In this document: in pieces, positions 6,174 to 13,440 of the stretch | How positions within the stretch are numbered: position 1 is the first letter of the stretch | Layout: each line of letters opens with the position of its first letter | Source of the DNA: Oscillospiraceae bacterium | Lineage (GTDB): Bacteria; Bacillota; Clostridia; Oscillospirales; Ruminococcaceae | Assembly (NCBI GenBank): GCA_031285945.1 | Contig: JAITVF010000063.1 | Coordinates: forward strand, 1 to 13,440 | DNA length: 13,440 nucleotides | Direction of reading: 5' to 3' | Program-made: the position numbers and the translations under genes | Notes under the pieces: model-generated | Database searches by the model: none | Told to the model about the DNA's origin: nothing | Seen by the model: the letters and a program-made list of their open reading frames with translations, nothing else

Positions 6174-7478
6174 TTATACTCGTTTATCAAACCCGGCCGA
6201 CAGTCTCACAGTTACCGTCAACCCGCCGTCAGGCGTATCCGAAAGGCTGATGCTGCCGTGATGCAGCTCTACAATCTCTTTTGCGATGGGCAGCCCAAGG
6301 CCGTAGTGTTCCTTCTGCGAACGGACTTTATCGAGCCGGTAAAATCGCTCGAACACGCGCTCGCGCTCATCCATGGGAATCCCCGTGCCGCTGTCTGCGA
6401 CCTCAATTTTCACATGCTTGTTTTTTGACGACGCGGTCACTGTGATTGTGCCGCCCTCAGGCGTGTAGTAGAGCGCGTTATCGAGCAGGATCGAGCAGAG
6501 CTGCTTCAGCCGCAGCTCGTCCCCCGCTATGACAGGTAAGGTACGGGGCAGATGGAGCGTGAGCTTTTGGCCCTTCACTTCCGCCGAGGCTCTAAAAGCC
6601 TCGACACATTCAGTGAGAAGCTCTCCTGGTTCCACCGGTGAGACGTCCATCCTCCACGCTCCGGCATCGGCGTTTGCCAGCATGAGAAGATCGTCCACCA
6701 GCTTGCCGGTGCGGGCGCACTCCCGCTCAATAGCGCTGATAAAACCGCGTTCGCTTTCTTTGCCCTCAATGGCGGCGGCGTTGGTGCGGATGACGGCCAG
6801 CGGCGTTCTCAGCTCGTGGGAAGCCGCCGCGATAAACTCCGATTGCCGCTTGTGGCTTTCTGCGATGGGCCGAATCGCCCGCGAGGTAAACCACCGCGCG
6901 AACAGCCAAAAAGCTGCCGCCGACGCGGCCAGCAGCCCCAGATAGGTAAGCCGCTGCCGCAAAATCTCGGCGCGTTCCTCTGCCGTGGAGCCCAGCATCG
7001 TCAGGCTTTTGTGGCCTGTGGGGGTGCGGATGACCACCACGCCGGCCCGGTATGCCTCGCCGCCGTAGCTGACGCGAAAGCTGGCTTGCTCGTTGGTCAA
7101 AGCGGAGTCGGGCCGCTTTTTCGTGTCAACGCCGTAAGACTCGCGGGCGGTGTTTTGCACAATGGCAGTTAGAGCTTCGCGCTGACCATCCGCGTCCCCG
7201 CGACCTGAGAACAGCATTACCGCGCCGTTATCCTCGATGTGGGCGAGTATATTACCGTCGGCTTCCATGCGGGAAAGCCATGTCCAATCCAGCATGGCCT
7301 CGGTGCCGAGGCGGAAGGCAATGGCTTCCACGTTGGAATCGAACAGCGCCTGCCCCCGCCCCCGCTCGATGAGCTGCCGCTCGCTGATAGCAAGGGATAC
7401 CAGCATCAGCACCGCGCCTATGATAGCGGCCCCGGCGGTGCAAAGGGCTGTCATGCTGCGCCGCAGCTTAGTTAACAT
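6174..7478 (-). CDS. Two-component sensor histidine kinase
   Basis: This 434-aa membrane kinase senses a signal outside the cell and phosphorylates the adjacent response regulator. There are membrane segments at about 12-32 and 177-195, with an extracytoplasmic sensor region of some 145 residues between them that I cannot assign to a known fold. A short linker follows, then the dimerisation/phosphoacceptor H-box SHELRTPL with His221. The ATPase domain has the N-box (LLDNALYYTPEGG, Asn334), the G1 box DSGTGIP (362-368), FERFYRLD (377-383) and the G2 box GLGL (393-396). All catalytic motifs are intact. The start codon overlaps the regulator's stop by 7 bp, indicating translational coupling. No HAMP domain is evident; the stretch RWFTSRAIRPI after the second membrane segment is the only remnant of a HAMP-like linker. 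Confidence 0.95.
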   Translation of the reverse strand: MLTKLRRSMTALCTAGAAIIGAVLMLVSLAISERQLIERGRGQALFDSNVEAIAFRLGTEAMLDWTWLSRMEADGNILAHIEDNGAVMLFSGRGDADGQREALTAIVQNTARESYGVDTKKRPDSALTNEQASFRVSYGGEAYRAGVVVIRTPTGHKSLTMLGSTAEERAEILRQRLTYLGLLAASAAAFWLFARWFTSRAIRPIAESHKRQSEFIAAASHELRTPLAVIRTNAAAIEGKESERGFISAIERECARTGKLVDDLLMLANADAGAWRMDVSPVEPGELLTECVEAFRASAEVKGQKLTLHLPRTLPVIAGDELRLKQLCSILLDNALYYTPEGGTITVTASSKNKHVKIEVADSGTGIPMDERERVFERFYRLDKVRSQKEHYGLGLPIAKEIVELHHGSISLSDTPDGGLTVTVRLSAGFDKRV

Positions 7479-8140
7479 AACGTGTACCCCACAGAACGGA
7501 CGGTTTTGATGCGCACCTCGCTGCCCAGTTCCGTCAGCCGCTTGCGGAGGAAATGCACATAATTATCTAGATTGGCTTCCTCTACCGGCGCGTCGGGGCC
7601 CCACACCCGCGCGAAGAGCACAGGCCGGGGGAGAACAGTTCCCGGGCTTTTCATCAGAATTTCCAAAAGCTGCGCCTCGCGCTTGGAAAGCGCGAGGCTT
7701 TTTCCCGCGCTGCCGAGCCGATGTCGCGTGCTGTCCAACACCAAATCGCCATAGGTAACGCCGGGGTCTGCCCCCCACAAAACAGGACGCCGCCCAAGGG
7801 AACGGACACGCGCCAGCAGCTCTTCTACCGCGAAGGGCTTTACCAGATAATCGTCCGCTCCCGCGTCGAGCCCGGATACCCTGTCACCTATGCCGTCCAA
7901 TGCGGTCACCATCAGCACCGGCACGCCGCTGCCGGTATCGCGCAGCCTTTTAAGGACGCTGACGCCGTCGAGGCCGGGCAGCATCCTATCTAAAATGACA
8001 AGGCTATGCGCTTGCTGAGTAAGCCAGCGGCTGGCGTTCTCGCCATCGTGGCAGCAATCCACCTCGCAGCCTTCGCGCGTGAGATGCACCCGCATGGCCT
8101 CGCAGAGATCCAAATCGTCTTCGACAAGCAAAATTCGCAT
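7472..8140 (-). CDS. OmpR/PhoB-family response regulator
   Basis: This 222-aa cytoplasmic transcription factor is the partner of the downstream kinase. The receiver domain (1-115) has the acidic pair Asp8/Asp9, phosphoacceptor Asp51 (VILDRMLPG), Thr79 and Lys101 (LVKPF). The C-terminal winged helix (about 128-222) shows the family pattern LSKREAQLLEILM, then NLDNYVHFLRKRL as the recognition region and TVRSVGYTL at the wing. It is transcribed away from the solute-binding-protein operon across a 137-bp region carrying iterated 11-bp repeats, the layout expected for autoregulation and control of the divergent operon. Its target is inferred from position. Confidence 0.96.
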   Translation of the reverse strand: MRILLVEDDLDLCEAMRVHLTREGCEVDCCHDGENASRWLTQQAHSLVILDRMLPGLDGVSVLKRLRDTGSGVPVLMVTALDGIGDRVSGLDAGADDYLVKPFAVEELLARVRSLGRRPVLWGADPGVTYGDLVLDSTRHRLGSAGKSLALSKREAQLLEILMKSPGTVLPRPVLFARVWGPDAPVEEANLDNYVHFLRKRLTELGSEVRIKTVRSVGYTLC

Positions 8141-8169
8141 ATGTACTGTCTCCCATTATTGTCTGATTC

Positions 8170-8178
8170 ATTATAGCA
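8170..8178 (-). promoter_or_regulatory. Extended -10 of the regulator-kinase operon
   Basis: On the minus strand TGC-TATAAT (8178-8170) is a full extended -10 element. The -35 position (8198-8193, AGATTA) is non-consensus and lies inside the 11-bp repeats, so a regulator bound there could replace or block -35 contacts. Predicted transcription starts near 8163, about 23 bases before the start codon at 8140. Confidence 0.6.
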
Positions 8179-8183
8179 TATTT

Positions 8184-8237
8184 ATCTTGAAATAATCTTG
8201 AAATAATCTTGATTTTGTTTCGAGAAAGTTTCAAGAT
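8184..8237. promoter_or_regulatory. Iterated 11-bp operator, likely response-regulator binding site
   Basis: ATCTTGAAATA occurs twice head to tail (8184-8194, 8195-8205). A third partial copy, ATCTTGATTTT, follows (8206-8216), and an inverted TTTCAAGAT lies at 8229-8237. An 11-bp period of direct repeats is the usual site arrangement for tandem OmpR/PhoB-family dimers. The array sits between the divergent -10 elements of the regulator-kinase genes and the transporter operon. Confidence 0.7.
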
Positions 8238-8242
8238 TCATG

Positions 8243-8251
8243 TGCTATACT
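8243..8251 (+). promoter_or_regulatory. Extended -10 of the transporter operon
   Basis: TGC-TATACT resembles the divergent TGC-TATAAT. The expected -35 position (8223-8228, AGAAAG) has no consensus, which points to activator dependence. The direct repeats end about 6 bp upstream of it, and the inverted TTTCAAGAT falls within the spacer. The leader to the ATG at 8278 is about 20 bases. Confidence 0.55.
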
Positions 8252-8277
8252 GGCCTCAACAGAAAGGGGAATGACTG

Positions 8278-10812
8278 ATGATTATCTACAAAAAGCTGAT
8301 AGCGAGCCTCCTGTGCGCAGCCACCCTGGCGGGGCTGGCGGGCTGCGGCGCCACGCCGCAGACTCCACAAGAAAGCGTTGCCATGGGTCGCTATATAGAA
8401 GAGGCGTGGACGACTCCGGAAATTTCAGAGCGCTGGTATTTGTCGGGCGCGCACCTGCGGCCGGACGGTAAATTCGCGGTGGTGGCGCAGATGAACGCCG
8501 AACCATATGAGATAAAGTATTACACCACTGCTGACGGTACCCAGTGGGCGGAAGAAACGCCCCCGTGGCTTTCTACCCTGAACGGGGTCGCCGGATATTT
8601 TCGAAGCATCGACTTCAACTCCAAGGGCGAGGGGCTTGTGTGCTACCTGGGCACAAAGCTGGACGGCAGCGGTGAGGAGCTTGACCGCATCGCCATGATC
8701 AGCGCGGACGGCTCGATCACCGACTCCGCCATCGGTGAAGACGGCGACCCGTGGGACGCGGTGAGCCATATGGGATCAGACGGAACGATCTATGCGGAAG
8801 ATATAGAGGAAACCGAGGACGCCACTGAGGAAACAACGTCTGACACAGCCATAGTTGAATCCGCCCTGCCAGAAGAAGAGCCCGTTCCCTCTATTATGCC
8901 GCTGTTCCCCAGGGATGTTCTCATGGGCGAGGACGGCATGGTCTATCTTACCACCCAGTTCAGCGGCAGCGGCAAATTTGACCCGATTACAGGCGAGCTA
9001 ACGGCTTCCTACCTGACGGAAGCCCACAGCTTTACTCTTGCGGGCGGCGAAGCTGTGCAGCTTCTCACCATGGGCAGCGCGGAGCGCGCGGGGCATACGG
9101 TGGACGCGAACAGCCTGTTCTTCTCCGACGCGGCGACGGGCATGCTAAACCGCACGCTGCCCTCAGAAAATTTGCAGATCGATAACGGCGCCGCTATAGC
9201 GGGGGGCGAGGACGGCGCGGTCTACATAGCGAACAAAAGCGGCCTTTCCCGCGTCGCGCCCGGCGGCGACACCTGGGAGCAAATTTTGGACGGCAATATG
9301 TGTTCGCTCTCGGTGCCGTCGATGAATCCCTATCAGATATTCCCCCACGGGGAGGACGAGTTTCTGTTGGTCTTTTACACCGATCAGAGCTTGCGATTTT
9401 TCAACTACACTTACTCTGAGGACACGCCGGCACTGCCTGACAGCGAGCTGACAGTTTTTACAATGTTGGATAACCGCACCATATCGCAGGCGGTGGGCGC
9501 GTTCCGCCAGCAGCACCCCAACACGCTGGTCAACATACGCACCTCCAGGGATATCGCCGAAGCCGGCAACGGCGACGATGTGAGGGCCGCTCTCAACACC
9601 GAAATCCTGGCGGGCAAAGGCCCCGACGTCTTTGTGCTTGGTGATTTGCCGCTGGATAGCTATATCGAAAAGGGCGTGCTGGCAGATCTCAGCGACGTCG
9701 TTGATTCCCTGCTGGAGACTGATTCGATTCTTCCTGCGGTTACCGAAGCCTACGCGAATAAAAACGGCATCTTTGCTATTCCAGCCCGCGTGAATCTGCC
9801 CACGCTGTGGGGCGACGAGGACGCGGTTGCCGCTGTGACGGATTTGGATTCACTGCTTGCCTACGCAAAGAGCCACCCGGACGAGCGACTGTTTGGCAAC
9901 ATGACGCCGGAACACCTGCTCTATCAGCTCGCCCCCGGCACGTTGAACAGCTTGCTGAAGGACGGCGCGGTGGACATAGCCGCCGTAGAAAAACTGCTCG
10001 CTACTGTCATGGCGCTTTCTGAAACGGCGGACGAACCGCACTTCTACAGCTATTTTGGAACAGAAGAATATCTAAGCCAGATAAAAGGATATGCGTATAC
10101 GTTTAGTGACGGCGGCTACGTAGCCGCCACCAACACCCCCGCAGACCCCGAGGATTATTTCGCGGTTGCCAACAACCGCGCGGCGTTGATGCTACAATTC
10201 CTGAACGGGTTTGAAAGCGTGATGCAGTCGAACGGCGTCATCAACAAACGGCTTGGAGGCATGACGTGGGACAGCACCGGCGAAGGCGACTGGGTATCCG
10301 ACGTGCCGGATGATATGGTCGACAAAGTGTTCCGCCTCTTCCCGGACAGCGGGCTTTATGAACCCTCCTGCGTGGTGGGCGTCAACGCCGCCAGCACACA
10401 GCCGGAGCTCGCGAAAGCCTTTATCGAAGCTGTACTGTCGGTTGAAACCCAGAATACCGACCTCGGCGACGGCTTCCCCGTGAACCGCGAGGCGATTGCC
10501 ATCGGCGCGGACGCATATCAGTCCCATTATACCTCCCACAGCTACAGCACCGCCACCGAGGGTGATCCGAGCTTCCCGGCGGACGAGATGAGGCTGGAGT
10601 ACGCCTGGCCGTCCAAGCCCATGCTGCAGGCTGTTGCCGACAGGCTGTCCGAGATCAAAACCCCCATGATGCAGGGCTATCCGCTGCCCATTAAATACGC
10701 AATGCAGGAGTGTTTGCCGCTTGCTCTCGATAAGATTATCAACGGCGAATCTACAGCCGGGGAAGCGGCCGCGTGGCTCGCGGGGGAACTCAGCCTTGCG
10801 CTGGAGGAGTAA
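8278..10812 (+). CDS. Oversized extracellular solute-binding lipoprotein (family 1-like)
   Basis: This is the probable substrate-capture subunit of the ABC importer formed with the next two genes. It is anchored outside the membrane: signal peptide 1-22 with lipobox LAGC (Cys23). At 844 aa it is about twice the family's usual 400-450. Residues 30 to about 385 form an additional region with beta-propeller-like repeats (YYTTADGTQW near residues 81-90 resembles an Asp-box; DGKFAVV, DGTIYAE, EDGMVYLTT and EDGAVYIAN recur). An acidic linker (about 176-200) interrupts it. From about 388 the sequence follows the sugar-binding-protein pattern: an opening strand ELTVFTML, AVGAFRQQHPNTLVNI, LNTEILAGKGPDVFVL, a central hinge region, and PSCVVGVNAASTQPELAKAFIE near the end. 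The start is set by AAAGGGGA seven bases upstream; an out-of-frame ATG at 8271 is ignored. The substrate is unknown. Confidence 0.88.
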   Translation: MIIYKKLIASLLCAATLAGLAGCGATPQTPQESVAMGRYIEEAWTTPEISERWYLSGAHLRPDGKFAVVAQMNAEPYEIKYYTTADGTQWAEETPPWLSTLNGVAGYFRSIDFNSKGEGLVCYLGTKLDGSGEELDRIAMISADGSITDSAIGEDGDPWDAVSHMGSDGTIYAEDIEETEDATEETTSDTAIVESALPEEEPVPSIMPLFPRDVLMGEDGMVYLTTQFSGSGKFDPITGELTASYLTEAHSFTLAGGEAVQLLTMGSAERAGHTVDANSLFFSDAATGMLNRTLPSENLQIDNGAAIAGGEDGAVYIANKSGLSRVAPGGDTWEQILDGNMCSLSVPSMNPYQIFPHGEDEFLLVFYTDQSLRFFNYTYSEDTPALPDSELTVFTMLDNRTISQAVGAFRQQHPNTLVNIRTSRDIAEAGNGDDVRAALNTEILAGKGPDVFVLGDLPLDSYIEKGVLADLSDVVDSLLETDSILPAVTEAYANKNGIFAIPARVNLPTLWGDEDAVAAVTDLDSLLAYAKSHPDERLFGNMTPEHLLYQLAPGTLNSLLKDGAVDIAAVEKLLATVMALSETADEPHFYSYFGTEEYLSQIKGYAYTFSDGGYVAATNTPADPEDYFAVANNRAALMLQFLNGFESVMQSNGVINKRLGGMTWDSTGEGDWVSDVPDDMVDKVFRLFPDSGLYEPSCVVGVNAASTQPELAKAFIEAVLSVETQNTDLGDGFPVNREAIAIGADAYQSHYTSHSYSTATEGDPSFPADEMRLEYAWPSKPMLQAVADRLSEIKTPMMQGYPLPIKYAMQECLPLALDKIINGESTAGEAAAWLAGELSLALEE

Positions 10813-11626
10813 TCTGACCGCGTGGTGCTTTCTTATGACGAGCCTGACGGGCACCGCCCTGTTCATACTGTTCCCGCTGCTCGACGCGGTGAAGAGATCC
10901 TTCTTCACCGCGATGGGCGGGCGGTTTACCGGACTGCGGGCTTATGCTGAAGTATTCGCCAACAAGGCGTTTCAGCTTGCCGCCGCCAACACCGCCCGCT
11001 TTACGCTGGTATGCATCCCACTGCTGTTTGTAGTGTCCCTCGGCCTGGCGCTCGCGGTGTTCGCGGCGGCGGACAAAGCCGAGATCGTCAAGACCGGCTT
11101 ATTAATTCCCATGGCGATCCCTGCCGCGTCTATGATAGCGGTGTGGCGGCTGCTGTTCGCGGACAGTGGCATTATCAACGGCATCACCGGAGCGGCAACC
11201 GACTGGTTTGCAGCGCCCTACGCGTTCCCCGTTCTGGTGGGAACATACCTGTGGAAAAATCTCGGCTACAACCTGCTGCTGTGGCTGGCGGGGCTGTACG
11301 GAATCCCCGCCGCCCGGTTCGAGGCTGCGATGATCGATGGCGCCAACGGCTTTCAGCGGCTGCTTTTTATCACACTGCCCAGCCTGCGGCCCCAGATTTT
11401 TACCATTGCGGCGCTCTCGCTGGTCAACTCGTTTAAAGTGTTTCGCGAGGCGTATTTGCTTGGCGGGAATTACCCAGACGACAACATCTATTTGCTGCAG
11501 CACCTGTGGAGCCACTGGTTCGCCTCGCTGGATATTGATTTGCTCTGCGCGGCGGCGGCTGTGCTGGCAATTGCTCTGTTCGCGGCCATCGGCGTGCTGC
11601 GCGTCACGCTGCGGGAGGCAACATGA
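10796..11626 (+). CDS. Carbohydrate-type ABC transporter permease, first subunit
   Basis: This integral membrane protein of the MalF/UgpA class carries solute across the cytoplasmic membrane. I propose the TTG at 10796 (276 aa): it has GGGGGA eight bases upstream, overlaps the preceding gene by 17 bp, and gives the family's typical N-terminus (RWRSNLTAWCFLMTSL) leading into the first membrane helix. The ATG at 10721 would add 25 polar residues read from inside the binding-protein gene; the ATG at 10835 would cut into the first helix. Five or six hydrophobic segments follow. The EAA loop that docks on the ATPase (ARFEAAMIDGANGFQRLLF, then ITLPSL, about 168-198) is intact. The stop overlaps the next start as ATGA, so the two permeases are translationally coupled. 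Confidence 0.9.
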   Translation: MRWRSNLTAWCFLMTSLTGTALFILFPLLDAVKRSFFTAMGGRFTGLRAYAEVFANKAFQLAAANTARFTLVCIPLLFVVSLGLALAVFAAADKAEIVKTGLLIPMAIPAASMIAVWRLLFADSGIINGITGAATDWFAAPYAFPVLVGTYLWKNLGYNLLLWLAGLYGIPAARFEAAMIDGANGFQRLLFITLPSLRPQIFTIAALSLVNSFKVFREAYLLGGNYPDDNIYLLQHLWSHWFASLDIDLLCAAAAVLAIALFAAIGVLRVTLREAT

Positions 11627-12444
11627 AGACGAAAATTATCTCAACGCTGCTGGGCCTTATTTGTGTTCCCGTTATTCTTCCGCTCACCCTGCTGGTGCTC
11701 GGTTCCATGACGGGCGCGGAAGAATGGCGGGGAATTCTTGCCGCCGATGTAATCCGCCCGATTTTACTGCCGACATATCCCACTCTCGCGCCGCTGGTTG
11801 AAATCCTGATGGACACGCCGGAGTTTTTCCACATGTTTTGGAACTCCTGCCGCATAGCCTTTCCGGCGGTGGCGGGGCAGATATTGGTGGGCGCGCCGGC
11901 GGCATGGGCGCTTTCGCGGATGCGCTTCGCGGGGCGCGGCGCGGTGGAAAGCCTCTATATCACGCTAATGCTGCTGCCCTTTCAGGTCACGATGGTATCG
12001 GGTTATCTAATGCTTGACCGTCTGGCGTTAATCGACACGCACTGGGCGGTGATTCTACCGGGAATATTCTCCCCCTTTGCGGTGTTTCTCATGACGCGCG
12101 GCTTTGCGGGCATAAGTGAGGAACTGATCGAAGCCGCGCGGATCGATGGCGCGGGTGCGGTGCGGATTTTTATCTCCGTTGGGTTGCCGCTTGGGCTCCC
12201 CGGTGTGCTCTCCGCCGCTGTGCTGGGATTTTTGGAGCATTGGAGCATGATCGAGCAGCCCATGACCTTTCTCAAAAGCCCCGGGCTGTGGCCGATTTCC
12301 CTCTTTACGCCGATTTTTACCGCCGAAAGCGCGGGCCCGGGCTTTGCCGCCGCCCTGCTGATTGCCGCGCCGCCCCTGCTGTTATTCCTCTACGGCCAGC
12401 ACGATCTGGAGCGAGGAATCGCGGCGGCGGGCCTAAAGGAGTAA
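11623..12444 (+). CDS. Carbohydrate-type ABC transporter permease, second subunit
   Basis: This 273-aa MalG/UgpE-class permease pairs with the preceding subunit to form the membrane channel. It begins with a hydrophobic helix (5-28) and the extracellular loop usual for this class, then FWNSCRIAFPAVAGQ (72-86), the typical start of the core transport domain. The EAA loop is intact (SEELIEAARIDGAGAVRIF at 165-183, then VGLPLGLPGV). GGGAGG lies just before the ATG, inside the previous gene. The C-terminus (GQHDLERGIAAAGLKE) matches the usual end of the family. No ATPase gene follows, so a shared MsmX-like ATPase encoded elsewhere is the likely energy source. Confidence 0.93.
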   Translation: MKTKIISTLLGLICVPVILPLTLLVLGSMTGAEEWRGILAADVIRPILLPTYPTLAPLVEILMDTPEFFHMFWNSCRIAFPAVAGQILVGAPAAWALSRMRFAGRGAVESLYITLMLLPFQVTMVSGYLMLDRLALIDTHWAVILPGIFSPFAVFLMTRGFAGISEELIEAARIDGAGAVRIFISVGLPLGLPGVLSAAVLGFLEHWSMIEQPMTFLKSPGLWPISLFTPIFTAESAGPGFAAALLIAAPPLLLFLYGQHDLERGIAAAGLKE

Positions 12445-12450
12445 CCCATT

Positions 12451-13440
12451 ATGCTAACAAAAGCTTTGAGCGAAATGCCCGCCGGACAACGCTGTGCGGG
12501 CAAGGCGATTGTTGTGTTCTTTGCGCTGATGGCGGGGTTTGCGATACTTTCGCGGGGGCTGGACGCGTTTACCGTGGCGCGTGTTACCGCCGGCGCGCCA
12601 TCGCGCGGGGCGCTTACCCATGAGATTACATTGAACGGAAACGCAGAACCCCTCGGGGAAAACGCGGTGGCTCTGCCCGAGGGGTTTGTGGTCAAGGAGC
12701 TGTTGCTCCGCGAGGGCGCGCGTATTGCCGCCGGGGATGCCGTGGCCGTGCTGGATACCGCACAGATTGAGCGGCTTCTGGCCGACGCGCGGCGCGAGCT
12801 GAGCGCGTCACAGCTTGACATCGCGGCCAGAAATGTCAAAGCCGAGGTTCCTAAGAAAGACACGCTAACCGGGGCAGCCCTTGCGCTGGAACGCGCGCGG
12901 GAGGATGCTATTGCCGCTGAGGAAGCCGCTTCCCACGCGGTTTACCGCGCCACCGACGAGCACCGGCGCGCGAGAGAGGCAAGAAAAGACCTGCGCGACA
13001 GCGGCGATTATACAGACGAGCAGCTGGACGCGGCGGGGCAGGCCGTTCGTGCCGCCGCCGCCGCGCTGGAGGACGCGCGGCTTGCCCGCGAACGGGCTGT
13101 CACCGAGGGGGAACGGGCGATTTTGGATGCGCAAAACGCCCTGCTGGAGGCCGAACGCGCGGCGGCGGAGCAAGACTTGACCGACGCTGCCGACGAGGAG
13201 ACAAAGCGGCTGGAAACCGGACGCGCTTATCTGGGCGTTGCCGCGCTACAGGCGCGAATCGCAGAGCTGGAAGCGTTGCTGGAGCAGGGGGGCCGTGTCA
13301 CTGCCGGAGCGGCGGGGCTTGTTACCGCGCTGCATATAAAGCCGGGGGATATGACTACGGCGGGCGGAGCGTATCTGCTGGCGGGGCAAGCGACAGGCTC
13401 TGTCTTTACCGCCCTCGCGCCCAAGGAGGACGCGGAACGC
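12451..13440 (+). CDS. HlyD/MacA-like membrane-fusion adaptor, N-terminal part (runs off right edge)
   Basis: The frame is open from an ATG six bp after the permease stop (AAAGGAG upstream) to the window edge, 330 codons. A membrane anchor lies at 18-34. A beta-hairpin region and the first half of a split biotinyl-lipoyl-like domain follow (ALPEGFVVKELLLREGARI to AVLD, 74-102). Next is a very long Ala/Glu/Arg-rich helical hairpin (about 104-280) with coiled-coil character, and the second lipoyl half (GRVTAGAAGLVTALHIKPGD, 281-300). This order is that of membrane-fusion proteins, which in Gram-positive bacteria usually assist MacB- or YknYZ-type ABC exporters. The beta-barrel and membrane-proximal parts lie beyond the edge. 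Close spacing shows it is co-transcribed with the importer genes, which is unusual. Confidence 0.87.
   Translation, partial: MLTKALSEMPAGQRCAGKAIVVFFALMAGFAILSRGLDAFTVARVTAGAPSRGALTHEITLNGNAEPLGENAVALPEGFVVKELLLREGARIAAGDAVAVLDTAQIERLLADARRELSASQLDIAARNVKAEVPKKDTLTGAALALERAREDAIAAEEAASHAVYRATDEHRRAREARKDLRDSGDYTDEQLDAAGQAVRAAAAALEDARLARERAVTEGERAILDAQNALLEAERAAAEQDLTDAADEETKRLETGRAYLGVAALQARIAELEALLEQGGRVTAGAAGLVTALHIKPGDMTTAGGAYLLAGQATGSVFTALAPKEDAER

Noticed and set aside
10192..10908. Minus-strand frame of 238 codons over the end of the binding protein
   Set aside because: It is antisense to the well-supported binding-protein and permease genes and has no motif of its own.

Overview
The window looks like chromosomal DNA of a GC-rich, anaerobic Firmicute (Clostridia, probably Oscillospiraceae-like). 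This rests on a single-chain pyruvate:ferredoxin oxidoreductase, a membrane-anchored NusG-domain-II protein, Gram-positive lipoprotein signals, strong Shine-Dalgarno sites and TTGACA/TATAAT promoters. Taxonomy is inferred from gene content only; no rRNA or tRNA gene is visible.

Left part (1-4770). Two genes on the minus strand form a small operon: a NusG domain II protein, then an MscS-type mechanosensitive channel that runs off the left edge. They diverge from a large plus-strand gene for pyruvate:ferredoxin oxidoreductase (nifJ, 1222 aa), which carries all twelve cysteines for its three [4Fe-4S] clusters and the thiamine-diphosphate motif. The gene has an extended -10 promoter. A long UUCG-capped hairpin followed by a T-run lies about 120 bp beyond its stop.

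Middle (about 4830-6170). A distinctly AT-rich segment holds one recognisable gene, an unidentified putative lipoprotein built from two copies of a ~127-residue unit, behind a consensus promoter. A 25-codon micro-ORF follows. The base composition differs sharply from both sides, so this may be an acquired insert.

Right part (6174-13440). A histidine kinase and an OmpR-type response regulator (minus strand, overlapping by 7 bp) diverge from an operon of at least four genes (plus strand): an unusually large, 844-aa solute-binding lipoprotein, two carbohydrate-type ABC permeases, and an HlyD/MacA-like membrane-fusion adaptor that runs off the right edge. The shared intergenic region has three 11-bp direct repeats of ATCTTGAAATA type plus one inverted copy, set between two extended -10 elements. 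This is the likely binding site of the response regulator. No ATPase gene is present in the window. The importer could use a shared housekeeping ATPase, and the adaptor probably works with export genes beyond the edge. Joining sugar-type import parts, an efflux-type adaptor and a dedicated two-component system in one locus is the most unusual point of the window.
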